Assembly: GCA_946480295.1 (NCBI GenBank)
Contig: CAMLIT010000084.1
Location: forward strand, 1 to 19,765
Length of the DNA stretch: 19,765 nucleotides
Reading direction: 5' to 3'
Origin: an uncultured Gemmatimonadota bacterium
GTDB lineage: Bacteria; Gemmatimonadota; Gemmatimonadetes; Gemmatimonadales; Gemmatimonadaceae
Below the pieces are notes generated by a model. The model worked only from the letters and a program-made list of their open reading frames with translations. It did not search any database and was not told the DNA's origin. Both the position numbers and the translations under genes were made by a program. Of the stretch, positions 7,320 through 14,412 are shown in pieces (the first letter of the stretch is position 1; each line of letters starts with the position of its first letter).

Positions 7320-9158
7320 ATGACTGAGGCCGGGCTGACGGTCACGCCCGGGCTCGTCCCGGGCACGCGGGCACCGGCGCACGGTCGCGAGGAGCTGTTC
7401 ATCCCCGCGCCGCTGCGCCGGTTCATCGCGCGCTCGGACGTCGAGCAGAAGGTCCGGCTCCTGCCGACGATCTCCGCGGTCGCGCTGTTCGTCGTGCTGC
7501 TGCTGACCGTCGGCCTCGGCCTGCTCAACGAGTCGCAGTTCTCCGAGATCGAGAGCCGCCACTACCCGGCGCTGCGCGCCGACCTCGCGCTCGGCTACGC
7601 GCTCGCCCGCGTCGACCACGAGCTGGAGGACGCGGCGCGCACGCAGGACGACGAGGCGCTCCTGAGCGCCGACTCCGCGATGTCCGTCGTCAGGCGGCTC
7701 GTGCGGGACATCGCCGCCGTGGAAAGGCCGCGCTCCGCGCGCCTGACGGAGGACGTCGAGGCGTACTTCGTCCCGGCGCGCGCGGCCGCGCTGTCGCTGG
7801 CGCACGGGACCGCGGACGCCACGGCGCGGACGAACCAGGCGACGTCGCACGCGGAATACGGGGAGCTGCAGCGGACGATCGCCGCGATGGGCGATTCCGC
7901 CACCCGGAACACGACCGAGGCGTTCACGCGCGCGACCGAGCTGCAACGGGCCGCGTGGCTCCTCGTCGGGATCGTCGCGCTGCTCTCGATCGCCATGCTC
8001 GGCCTGCTGGCCTCGGCGATGTCGCGGGCGCTCACGGAGCCGATCCGCGCCGCCGCCGCGGTGGCCGACCAGCTCGCGCTCGGCGACGTCGACGTCACCA
8101 TCCCGGAGGGGAGCGAGGACGAGATCGGGCAGCTCCTGCGCTCGATGGCGCGCCTCACCGCGTACATGAAGGAGATGTCCGTCGAGGCGACGGAGATCGC
8201 CGCCGGCGACCTCGACGTACGCATCGAGCCGCGGTCGGCGAACGACCGGCTGGGCGTCGCCTTCGGCCAGATGGTGGCGTACCTGGCCGAGATGGCGCGC
8301 GTCGCCGACCGGATCGCCGCCGGCGACGTCTCCGTGCAGGTGGTGCCGCGCTCCGAGCGCGACAGCTTCGGCAAGGCGTTCGTCGCGATGGCGGAGTCGC
8401 TCTCGCGGCTCATCCGGGACCTGCAGTCGACCGCCGAGGCGATCGCGCACGCGTCGGGCGCCATCGCCGGATCGGCGCAGCTCCTGTCGGCCAACACGAG
8501 CGGCGCCGCCGCCGCCGTGGGCGAAACGACGGCCATCGTCGAGCAGGTGCACGCCTCGATCACCGAGAGCGTGGACGAGAGCCGCGCGATGGAGGCGCTG
8601 GCGATGGAGGGCGCGTCGCAGGCCGAGGCGACGGGGTCGGCGATGCAGGAGGCGATCGCGGTCCTCGACAGCATCGCGGAGAAGATCTCGGCGATCGACA
8701 AGATCGCGAACTGGACGAACCTCCTCGCGCTCAACGCGGCGATCGAGGCGGCGCGCGCCGGCGAGTCGGGGCGCGGCTTCGCCGTCGTCGCCGACGAGGT
8801 CCGGCGGCTGGCGAACCACAGCCGCAAGGTGCTCCAGGAGGTCGTGGCGTCGGCCAACTCGGGCCGCCAGGCGACCACGCGCGCCGAGGCGGTGATCGGG
8901 CGCCTCGTGCCGTCCATCCGGCAGACGTCGGAGGTCGTCCAGCGCACGGTGTCGGCGTCCGCCGAGCAGACGACGGCGCTCGCGGAGGTGAGCCGCGCCG
9001 TGGCCGGTCTGGAGGAGAGCACGCGCGAGAACGCGGCGGCGGCGGAGGACCTGGCGGCGACGTCGCAGGAGATGGCCGCGCAGGCGGACGCGCTGCGGCA
9101 GCTCGTGTCGGTCTTCCGCGTGGACGCGGAGGAGCCGGCCGTCGCGACGACCGGCTAG
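7320..9158 (+). CDS. Methyl-accepting chemotaxis protein with three HAMP units
   Basis: The 612-residue transmembrane chemoreceptor has a 45-residue cytoplasmic lead, a membrane helix about 48-70, a periplasmic four-helix-type sensor about 71-210 and a second helix about 212-235. Three HAMP-like units follow (about 234-284, 284-325, 326-370), recognised by repeated [16 protein letters not shown] and IAAGDVSV strands followed by SEDE, SAND and SERDSFG. The signalling domain (about 370-605) has the hairpin tip [20 protein letters not shown] and [13 protein letters not shown]. Trp465 occupies the position before TNLLALN where Gln is usual. No CheR-binding tail and no cheA, cheW or cheR nearby, so it depends on chemotaxis genes elsewhere. 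The extended N-terminus includes an inverted repeat GCCCGGG/CCCGGGC (7346-7364). A ribosome binding site overlaps the upstream stop. Its stop codon shares CTAG with the opposing gene. Confidence 0.95.
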   Translation: MTEAGLTVTPGLVPGTRAPAHGREELFIPAPLRRFIARSDVEQKVRLLPTISAVALFVVLLLTVGLGLLNESQFSEIESRHYPALRADLALGYALARVDHELEDAARTQDDEALLSADSAMSVVRRLVRDIAAVERPRSARLTEDVEAYFVPARAAALSLAHGTADATARTNQATSHAEYGELQRTIAAMGDSATRNTTEAFTRATELQRAAWLLVGIVALLSIAMLGLLASAMSRALTEPIRAAAAVADQLALGDVDVTIPEGSEDEIGQLLRSMARLTAYMKEMSVEATEIAAGDLDVRIEPRSANDRLGVAFGQMVAYLAEMARVADRIAAGDVSVQVVPRSERDSFGKAFVAMAESLSRLIRDLQSTAEAIAHASGAIAGSAQLLSANTSGAAAAVGETTAIVEQVHASITESVDESRAMEALAMEGASQAEATGSAMQEAIAVLDSIAEKISAIDKIANWTNLLALNAAIEAARAGESGRGFAVVADEVRRLANHSRKVLQEVVASANSGRQATTRAEAVIGRLVPSIRQTSEVVQRTVSASAEQTTALAEVSRAVAGLEESTRENAAAAEDLAATSQEMAAQADALRQLVSVFRVDAEEPAVATTG

Positions 9159-9559
9159 CCGCCGCCCTCGTCGGGCAGGGCGGGGCGCACCTTCAGCACC
9201 GTCTCCTTCCGGATCTCGACGGTGCCCGGCTTCGCGCCGCGCGGCTTGGTGACGTAGCGCGCCCGCGTGCACGAGACGGCGACGACGCCCCCCTCCCGCG
9301 CCTTGCTGTGATACGCGGCGATCGCCGCGGCGCGCTCGAGGGTCGCGCGATCGGGCTCCACGTCGGGCTGGGCGCGCAGGACGACGTGGCTCCCCGGCAT
9401 GCCGCGCACGTGGAACCACCAGTCGGTCGGCTTCGCGATCCTGATGCTGAGCTGGTCGTTGTCCGCGTCGGTCTTCCCGGCGAGCACCGTCCAGCCGCCG
9501 GGGAGGGTGTACTCGAGGAGGCGCGGGGCGGGGCGGCCGTGGGACTCGGGTGGAGTCAT
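9155..9559 (-). CDS. Stand-alone NFACT-R (DUF814) RNA-binding domain protein
   Basis: The 134-residue protein is almost entirely one NFACT-R domain: [20 protein letters not shown], then [20 protein letters not shown], a helix [37 protein letters not shown] and a closing [14 protein letters not shown]. In RqcH/Rqc2/NEMF this domain helps the protein work on stalled 60S/50S ribosomes with peptidyl-tRNA; here the N-terminal and coiled-coil parts are absent. Solo NFACT-R proteins occur in bacteria, but what they do is not known to me. No signal peptide. The gene is convergent with the chemoreceptor and their stop codons overlap in one CTAG. Upstream of it on its own strand is the hairpin at 9570-9603, which may isolate it from the symporter operon. 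No good ribosome binding site precedes the ATG. Confidence 0.88.
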   Translation of the reverse strand: MTPPESHGRPAPRLLEYTLPGGWTVLAGKTDADNDQLSIRIAKPTDWWFHVRGMPGSHVVLRAQPDVEPDRATLERAAAIAAYHSKAREGGVVAVSCTRARYVTKPRGAKPGTVEIRKETVLKVRPALPDEGGG

Positions 9560-9569
9560 GGTGAATCGA

Positions 9570-9603
9570 GAGCCCCCCGCCGGACGAATCCGGCAGGGGG
9601 CTC
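9570..9603 (-). terminator. Strong hairpin downstream of the symporter operon
   Basis: GAGCCCCCCGCCGGA (9570-9584) and TCCGGCAGGGGGCTC (9589-9603) pair over 15 positions with one mismatch, closed by a CGAA tetraloop. It lies after the minus-strand gene ending at 9625 and just before the NFACT-R start codon. No strong U-run follows on the minus strand, so termination may be partial, or the structure may instead cover the NFACT-R leader. Confidence 0.6.
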
Positions 9604-9624
9604 GCTCGTTATGCGCACGGGCGG

Positions 9625-9909
9625 CTAGTGCCGACCCCGCGACCGCGCCTCCGCCGCGAGCTGCTCCTCGCTCTCCACGCCCAGCTCGGCGACCTCGCCG
9701 GTGGCGACGCGGGCGCTGCTCGTCCCGCGGCGGCCGAGCCAGAGCATCACGGCGCCGAAGACGAGGAGCACGACGCCCCAGTCGAGGTTGACGTTGTAGC
9801 CCAGCGAGCGGGCGTAGACGTTGTGCGGGCCGAAGATGCCGTAGCCCGTGAGGATCAGGCCGAGGGCGAGGAAGAGGAGGCCCAGGGGCAGTCGGATGTC
9901 GAGTTGCAT
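9625..9909 (-). CDS. Small two-helix membrane protein paired with the symporter
   Basis: The 94-residue protein has hydrophobic helices at about 8-27 (LGLLFLALGLILTGYGIF) and 43-60 (DWGVVLLVFGAVMLWLGRR), joined by a conserved-looking loop GPHNVYARSLGYNVNLDWG, and a charged, acidic/basic cytoplasmic tail. I do not know a named family; small membrane proteins of this kind often follow sodium/solute symporters in Acidobacteriota and Gemmatimonadota, so a subunit or stabiliser role is plausible (inference). The start codon lies seven bases after the symporter stop with no separate ribosome binding site, pointing to translational coupling. The hairpin at 9570-9603 follows it. Confidence 0.75.
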   Translation of the reverse strand: MQLDIRLPLGLLFLALGLILTGYGIFGPHNVYARSLGYNVNLDWGVVLLVFGAVMLWLGRRGTSSARVATGEVAELGVESEEQLAAEARSRGRH

Positions 9910-9916
9910 CGTCGTC

Positions 9917-11626
9917 TCAGAAGAAGATGATGTTCAGCACGAGGGCCAGCGCGAGGATGATCACGCCCAGTGCGGCGGGCCGCTTCCACCACGTGACCTC
10001 CTCCGTCGGCTTCTCGGTGAGCGCGTACACCAGGCCGCGCAGCTCGTCGTCGGCGCGCGGCTTCGTGAGCAGGCTGATGACGATCGTCGCCACGAAGCAG
10101 ATGGTCCACGCCCAGATCGCCGTCCAGAAGCTCTGCGCCATCTCGCTCGGATACTGGTGCACGACGTGGATCCAGCCGCCCTTGACGCCGATGGGGTCGC
10201 CCGTCGTGAGCGTCATCCCGTGGTGCACGGCAGCCGCGAGCGTCCCGAGGACGAGCCCCCAGAAGGCCCCGTGGCCCGTCGTGCGCTTCCAGAACATGCC
10301 GAGCAGGAAGGTGGCGAACAGCGGCGCGTTCACGAAGGCGAACACGAGCTGCAGCATGTCCATGATGTTGTTGAACCGCGTCGTGACGTACGCGGTCGCG
10401 ATGGACAGGAGCACGCCGAACACCGTCGCCATGCGCCCCATCCACAGGTAGTGCTCGTCGCTCGCGCCCGGGTGGATGTGGCTCTGGTAGATGTCGTACG
10501 TCCACACGGTGTTGAACGCCGTGACGTTGCCCGCCATGCCGCTCATGAACGAGGCCATCAGCGCCGTGAGGCCGAGCCCGAGGATGCCCGTGGGGAAGTA
10601 GTGCCCGAGCATCAGCGGGATCGCCATGTTGTAGTTGTAGGTCCCGTCGGGGTTGTGCGGCAGCGCGAAGCCGGTCACGCCCGCCTTGCTCGTCAGCGCG
10701 ATGGCGATGATCCCCGGGAGGATCACCAGGAAGGGGAAGAGCATCTTCGGGAAGGCGGCGATGAGCGGGGTGCGCCGCGCCGCGCTCATCGAGTCGGCCG
10801 CCATCGCGCGCTGGACGACGAGGAAGTCGGTGGTCCAGTAGCCGAAGGAGAGGACGAAGCCGAGGCCCATGACGAGCCCGAACCACTCCACGCCCATCGG
10901 GTTCTGCGACGGGCTGGCCATGTACCGCCACGAGTGCGTGAACGCGCCGGCGGCGAAGCCGGCGTGCGTCGCCGTCACCTCGAGCCGCTGGGTCAGCCCG
11001 GACCAGCCGCCGACGTCCTTGAGGCCGAGGAAGACGAGCGGGATGAAGCCGGCGACGATGAGGAAGAACTGGAGGACCTCGTTGTAGATCGCGCTCGTCA
11101 GCCCGCCGAGGAAGATGTAGACGAGGACGATGACGGCGCCGACGAGGATCGAGAAGTTGAAGTCCCAGCCGAGGAGCGCCTGGAGGAGCAGCGCCATGGC
11201 GTACATCGAGATGCCGCTGGAGAAGAGCGTCATCACCGCGAAGCTGATGGCGTTGAAGGTGCGCGTCTTCTCGTCGTAGCGCAGCTTGAGGTACTCGGGC
11301 ACCGAGCGCGCGCGCGAGCCGTAGTAGAAGGGCATCATGAAGATGCCGACGAAGACCATCGCCGGGATCGCGCCCACCCAGTAGAAGTGGCTGGTCATGA
11401 TGCCGTACTTCGCGCCGCTCGCGCCCATGCCGATCACTTCCTGGGCGCCGAGGTTGGCGGAGAGGAAGGCGAGGCCGGCGACCCACGCGGGGATGCTGCG
11501 CCCGGAGAGGAAGAAGTCCGTGCTCGAGCGCATGAAGCGCTTGAGCGCCACCCCGATGCCCAGGACGAAGGCGAAGTAGATGATCAGGATGGCGTAGTCG
11601 ATGTACGTCAGCTGGAAGGTCGTCAT
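9917..11626 (-). CDS. Sodium/solute symporter (SSS family), probably sugar-type
   Basis: The 569-residue, multi-helix protein opens with a first helix YIDYAILIIYFAFVLGIGVA, then DFFLSGRSIPAWVAGLAFLS followed by ANLGAQEVIGMGASGAKYG, the signature of SSS/SGLT symporters in which Na+ and substrate share a broken helix. Further family landmarks are ARSVPEYLKLRY, the GGLTSAIYNEVLQFFLIVAG helix, YWTTDFLVVQRAMAA and a late FNNIMDMLQLVFAFVNAPLF. Length and around 14 predicted helices suit the sugar/myo-inositol branch, but substrate is not determined by these motifs. It is the first gene of a minus-strand operon with the small membrane protein. The promoter must lie in 11627-11966, which carries a CRP/FNR-like palindrome (11837-11852), consistent with catabolite-type control. 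Confidence 0.93.
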   Translation of the reverse strand: MTTFQLTYIDYAILIIYFAFVLGIGVALKRFMRSSTDFFLSGRSIPAWVAGLAFLSANLGAQEVIGMGASGAKYGIMTSHFYWVGAIPAMVFVGIFMMPFYYGSRARSVPEYLKLRYDEKTRTFNAISFAVMTLFSSGISMYAMALLLQALLGWDFNFSILVGAVIVLVYIFLGGLTSAIYNEVLQFFLIVAGFIPLVFLGLKDVGGWSGLTQRLEVTATHAGFAAGAFTHSWRYMASPSQNPMGVEWFGLVMGLGFVLSFGYWTTDFLVVQRAMAADSMSAARRTPLIAAFPKMLFPFLVILPGIIAIALTSKAGVTGFALPHNPDGTYNYNMAIPLMLGHYFPTGILGLGLTALMASFMSGMAGNVTAFNTVWTYDIYQSHIHPGASDEHYLWMGRMATVFGVLLSIATAYVTTRFNNIMDMLQLVFAFVNAPLFATFLLGMFWKRTTGHGAFWGLVLGTLAAAVHHGMTLTTGDPIGVKGGWIHVVHQYPSEMAQSFWTAIWAWTICFVATIVISLLTKPRADDELRGLVYALTEKPTEEVTWWKRPAALGVIILALALVLNIIFF

Positions 11627-11966
11627 CGGCAGGTCGACGGGCGGTGCGGGTTGGGAGCCGTGTCAGGGCGGTGCGGCGCTGACCGGGAAGGATTGTCGCG
11701 CTGCGGGTAACCGAGCATTCACACTCCGCGAGCCGCGCCGCAGCGGCGGCGCGGTTGAGGATGAGCCAGGGGCCCTGCGGCCCGGCGGGGTCCAGCGCAG
11801 GAACGGTAACCCTCCGGTACGCCTTGGGCCAGAGCGCGTGACGCGGGTCACGCTGACGCGGTCCGGCCCGGCGCCGCGCACGCCCCGGCCGCACATTCTT
11901 CCGGGTCCGACGCCCCGCGGCGACGATTCTTGCGGCGCTCGCCGGTAGCGGTGTGAGGTGACGCCG
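11627..11966. promoter_or_regulatory. Divergent intergenic control region
   Basis: These 340 bases separate the minus-strand symporter from the plus-strand reductase and encode nothing convincing. They contain an 11-bp hairpin (11731-11741 with 11746-11756, one G-T pair, AGCG loop), the palindrome listed separately at 11837-11852, and a direct repeat ATTCTTCCGG (11895-11904) / ATTCTTGCGG (11926-11935) spaced 31 bp, about three helical turns. GAGGTGA (11955-11961) is the ribosome binding site of the reductase. Clear -10/-35 boxes were not identified. Confidence 0.5.
11837..11852. promoter_or_regulatory. CRP/FNR-like palindrome
   Basis: CGTGACGCGGGTCACG has half-sites CGTGA and TCACG six bases apart, matching eight of ten positions of the CRP-type consensus TGTGA-N6-TCACA. 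The flanks extend the dyad to GCGTGAC-N4-GTCACGC. It is 211 bases from the symporter start and 115 from the reductase start. Confidence 0.45.
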
Positions 11967-12530
11967 ATGAGCAGACTCGTGATGTGGAACCTGACCTCCC
12001 TCGACGGCGCGTTCGAGGGCGCGACGAAGTGGGATCTCGCCTGGCACCAGCTCGTCCTCGGCCCCGAGTTCGAGCAGTACGCGCTCGACCAGCTTCGCTC
12101 GGCGGACCGCCTCCTCTTCGGCCGCGTGACGTACGAGGGGATGGCCGGCTACTGGCCGTCGACGACGGGCGAGATCGCGGAGCTGATGAACGGCCTCCCG
12201 AAGTTCGTCTTCACGCGCGGCCGCGACGTCCACCGCTGGACCAACACCACGGTGGTGACCGGGAACGCGACGGAGACGATCCGCGTGCTGAAGGCGCAGG
12301 GGAGCGGCAGCTCGCTCGTCTTCGGCAGCGGCGCGCTTTCGGCGGCGCTGATCGAGCAGGACCTGTTCGACGAGTACCGCATCCTGCTCGCGCCGATCGT
12401 GCTCGGCGCCGGCACGCGGCTGTTCCGCGAGGGGCTGCCGCGGCGCGAGCTCCAGCTCCTGGAGGCGCGGCCGCTCTCGGGGGGCGTGCTCCTGCGCTAC
12501 GAGCGCACGCGACGACAGGAGCAACCGTAG
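11967..12530 (+). CDS. DHFR/RibD-fold reductase family protein
   Basis: From ATG 11967 the 187-residue protein begins MSRLVMWNLTSLDGAFEGAT, typical of the bacterial dihydrofolate reductase-like proteins related to the RibD C-terminal domain. Later come LRSADRLLFGRVTYEGMAGY, KFVFTRGRDVHRWTNTTVV, LVFGSGALSAALIEQDLFDE and LLAPIVLGAGTRLF, the family's NADPH-binding and strand segments. True folate reduction is unlikely to be its job; these proteins are usually NADPH-dependent reductases with unknown substrate. GAGGTGA (11955-11961) five bases upstream supports this start over the GTG at 11958. It is divergent from the symporter and convergent with the truncated DUF2236 gene, with repeat-rich DNA after its stop. 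Confidence 0.9.
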   Translation: MSRLVMWNLTSLDGAFEGATKWDLAWHQLVLGPEFEQYALDQLRSADRLLFGRVTYEGMAGYWPSTTGEIAELMNGLPKFVFTRGRDVHRWTNTTVVTGNATETIRVLKAQGSGSSLVFGSGALSAALIEQDLFDEYRILLAPIVLGAGTRLFREGLPRRELQLLEARPLSGGVLLRYERTRRQEQP

Positions 12531-12599
12531 CGCCGCGTGGCGCGACGGCGCGTCTCGCCAGCGGCCGGCCCCGTGGCCGCCACCCACAGCGCCCTCCTC

Positions 12600-12635
12600 A
12601 TTCGCACCATTCGCGTCATTCGTTCAATTCGCGAC
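12600..12635. repeat. 9-bp-period tandem array (ATTCG type)
   Basis: Four consecutive 9-bp units: ATTCGCACC, ATTCGCGTC, ATTCGTTCA, ATTCGCGAC. All keep ATTCG in the first five positions and vary in the last four. The final unit overlaps the left arm of the inverted repeat at 12630-12692. Confidence 0.75.
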
Positions 12636-12692
12636 TGCTCTTCGAAGCTGGCTGGGTAGAGGGTCCGCGGCGGCGGGAGGAGAGCAGTCGCG
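12630..12692. repeat. Long inverted repeat, possible stem-loop
   Basis: CGCGACTGCTCTTC (12630-12643) and GGAGAGCAGTCGCG (12679-12692) pair at 13 of 14 positions plus one T-G, enclosing 35 bases. It sits between the convergent reductase and DUF2236 genes and could act as a bidirectional transcription barrier or be the end structure of an interspersed element. No T-run accompanies it. Confidence 0.65.
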
Positions 12693-12837
12693 CCGTGCGT
12701 CGGGCTCCGTGGTCGGGCCGGCATCACACGATGTGGAACGCGGATGACCACGAATGAACTGCACGAATCCGTGCGGATCGCTCCCTGCGCCGCGAGAGTT
12801 CCTGGAGGCGTAGCCGGACCGGGGCCTGCCCCCCACC

Positions 12838-12873
12838 CATCCTTCAGATCCGTGACGTCCGCGGCATCCGTGT
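12838..12873. repeat. 9-bp-period tandem array (ATCCG type)
   Basis: Four consecutive 9-bp units: CATCCTTCA, GATCCGTGA, CGTCCGCGG, CATCCGTGT. The shared core is ATCCG/GTCCG at positions 2-6 of the unit. Read on the minus strand the core is CGGAT, related to the CGAAT core of the array at 12600-12635. Confidence 0.65.
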
Positions 12874-12940
12874 CCAATCGGCGTTGAGGCCGTCAACCAC
12901 CCCGGAGCCGGCGCACGGCGATAGCAGCTCGCCCGGACGC

Positions 12941-12967
12941 GTCCCTCGTCCCTCGTCCCTCGTCCCC
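12941..12967. repeat. 7-bp tandem array (GTCCCTC)
   Basis: Three perfect GTCCCTC units (12941-12961) and a partial fourth GTCCCC. It begins at the codon after Trp167 of the DUF2236-like protein, exactly where family similarity ends. The same 7-bp period recurs at 15173-15207. Confidence 0.85.
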
Positions 12968-13478
12968 AGTCGGCGTAACAGGACGGGAGCTCCCGCACCT
13001 CGAGCGCCTCGCCGACGCGGCGGAAGACGTCGTACAGCTCCTCGCACTCGTCAGGCGTGAGCCGCCGGTGCAGCAGCTCGAAGCCGCGCTGGGAGTAGTC
13101 GACGAGCATGTAGAGGACGTCGCGGAAGGCCCACTCCGGGATGCGCTCGCCGCGCGCGCGCTGCACGCCCTCGTGAACGGCGTGGACGTGGGCGAGCGTC
13201 CGCGCCGCGTCCGCCTCGGAGGCGAAGACGATGCGGCGCGCGTACTCGGCGGTGGTGAAGAAGCGCCCGATCGGATCGCGCGGGATCGCGCCGGTGAAGA
13301 AGAGCCAGTCCACGGCGCGGTTGAGCGCGAACTCGGCGGCCGAGCCGGCGAAGACGAGGAGGATGACGTCGGCGTCGCCCCACATCCGCCGCACGACGGA
13401 CTCCCGCGCCACGAACAGGCCGGCCCGGGCCGGCGGCGGCTGCGTCGATCGCGAGCTCGTGGACACCAGCGCTGCCCC

Positions 13479-14399
13479 TCAGAACTTCACGGCGAACGAG
13501 ACGAAGGGGATGCCCGGGAAGAGCCAGTCGTGCGGCGAGTTGAAGAACGCGAGGTCGGTGGACAGCCGGTCGCCGAAGAAGCGGATGCCGTACGAGACGG
13601 CGCCGTCGTCCACACCCGTGATGTAGTAGTTCTCGGTGAGCAGCGAGATCCGCCGCGACACCCGCGTCGAGCCGCCGAGCATGAGGGCGGCGTCGCGGCC
13701 GAAGTGGCCGTCGAGATATCCCCATCCTGCGCCGAACGTCGCGCTCGTCCGCGGCGTACCCGCGGTGGCGACCCCGTACAGCACGCCGAACGACGTCGAG
13801 TGGGCGTCGCCGATGCTCGGGATGTAGCCGATGAGCGCCCCGGTGGCGAGGCTCACCGTCTCCGTGCTCACGACGCCGACCTTGGGCGTGAGATAGAAGA
13901 CGTTGTCCGAGATGTCGCCGGTCGGGAAGAGGCTCATCCCGCCGCCGAGCGTCACGCGATCCGTGACGCCGGTGACGGCGTTGGCGAAGAAGATGTACGT
14001 ATCGGAGAAGTATCCCTCGCCCTGGCGCAGCGTGCGCGCGGTGGGCGCGAAGAAGAGGCGCGTCTCGCTCGGATCGGCGGGCCAGTACTCGCCGTCACGG
14101 ACGACGCCCCCCTTCACCTCCCGCAGCTCGGCGATCTCGTCGCGCGCGATCGTCAGCACGCCGCCGGTGGTCGCGAAGCGCAGGCTGTCCCCGCGCTCGT
14201 CCAGCATGCGGCCGTAGAGGACGGAGCCGCCGCGGGTCCGCAGCATCTGCACGCTCGGGCGGGCGGACTGCGCGCTGTCGACGCGGGTGCTGTCGCTCCG
14301 ATCCTGCGCCTCGGCCGGCATGGCCCACGCGAGCGCGACGACGGCGGCGAGGTGCAGCGCGCGCGGCGCGCGCCGGCGGACCGGCGACATCTCGATCAT
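13479..14399 (-). CDS. Predicted outer-membrane beta-barrel protein, unknown function
   Basis: The 306-residue precursor has a basic start, a hydrophobic stretch LHLAAVVALAWAMPAEA and a likely signal-peptidase site AEA-QD near residue 31. A short strand-rich domain follows (VLYGRMLDERGDSLRF, GGVLTIARDEIAELREVKGG), then alternating beta strands (RVTLGGGMSLFPTGD, VFYLTPKVGVVS, TSFGVLYGVATAG, ISLLTENYYITG, GIRFFGDRLSTDLAFF). It ends in VSFAVKF, whose final Phe is the usual outer-membrane assembly signal. About eight to ten strands are expected. Similar uncharacterised proteins occur in Bacteroidota and Gemmatimonadota. GGAGG five bases before ATG 14399 fixes the start. The gene starts 13 bases after the VOC gene stop and ends 12 before the DUF2236 gene, so it is in the middle of a tight operon. 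Confidence 0.82.
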   Translation of the reverse strand: MIEMSPVRRRAPRALHLAAVVALAWAMPAEAQDRSDSTRVDSAQSARPSVQMLRTRGGSVLYGRMLDERGDSLRFATTGGVLTIARDEIAELREVKGGVVRDGEYWPADPSETRLFFAPTARTLRQGEGYFSDTYIFFANAVTGVTDRVTLGGGMSLFPTGDISDNVFYLTPKVGVVSTETVSLATGALIGYIPSIGDAHSTSFGVLYGVATAGTPRTSATFGAGWGYLDGHFGRDAALMLGGSTRVSRRISLLTENYYITGVDDGAVSYGIRFFGDRLSTDLAFFNSPHDWLFPGIPFVSFAVKF

Positions 14400-14412
14400 G
14401 GTGACCTCCTCG

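Larger units (their letters stand above)
12531..12967. repeat. Repeat-rich block replacing the 3' end of the DUF2236 gene
   Basis: This block between the reductase stop and the last DUF2236-like codon has no gene-like protein content, although the DUF2236 frame happens to stay open to 12624. It holds two 9-bp-periodic arrays, a scattered set of related CGGAT/CGAAT words at 12739-12778 (CGCGGATGA, CCACGAATG, GCACGAAT, GTGCGGAT), a long inverted repeat and a 7-bp array. Strings such as cacgaatccgtgcggat and gatccgtgacgtccgcggc look like the low-information interspersed repeats common in some environmental genomes. That resemblance is recognition, not a search result. Confidence 0.6.
12624..13466 (-). 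pseudogene. DUF2236/MpaB-type oxygenase, C-terminus lost at a repeat
   Basis: Translation from GTG 13466 (GAGGGG eight bases upstream) gives 167 residues typical of DUF2236, the family of MpaB and the rubber oxygenase Lcp: GDADVILLVFAGSAAEFALN, PRDPIGRFFTTAEYARRIVF, the conserved HVHAVHEGV, EWAFRDVLYMLVDYSQRGFE and LTPDECEELYDVFRRVGEAL. Homology stops after SCYADW, at about 12965. The usual last third (about 80-100 residues with further helices) is absent. The frame runs on for 113 residues through a 7-bp repeat and other repeats and encodes low-information sequence such as GRGTRDEGR. The protein is therefore probably non-functional, or at best makes a truncated domain. DUF2236 members are heme or putative oxygenases; here the family His is retained. 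It is the last gene of the P450 cluster, 12 bases after the outer-membrane gene. Confidence 0.75.

Noticed and set aside
6807..9419. Minus-strand open frame of 870 codons
   Set aside because: It lies opposite the DUF4383 and chemoreceptor genes and is arginine-rich, low-information sequence with no domains.
9855..12587. Minus-strand open frame of 910 codons
   Set aside because: It overlaps the symporter in another frame, with His/Arg/Pro-rich sequence and no recognisable motif; the symporter frame has clear family features.
12497..12877. 126-codon minus-strand frame across the repeat block
   Set aside because: Its sequence is derived from the repeats (strings such as SCSSFVVIRVPHR are typical of translated interspersed repeats) and it has no start signal.
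12941..12967. Short CRISPR-like array
   Set aside because: Units are 7 bp with no spacers; it is a simple tandem repeat, as is 15173-15207.
13948..13970. GTCACG-N5-CGTGAC inverted repeat within the outer-membrane protein gene
   Set aside because: It is inside coding sequence, with the half-sites in the opposite orientation to the CRP-like sites, and short dyads of this size are expected by chance in GC-rich coding DNA.
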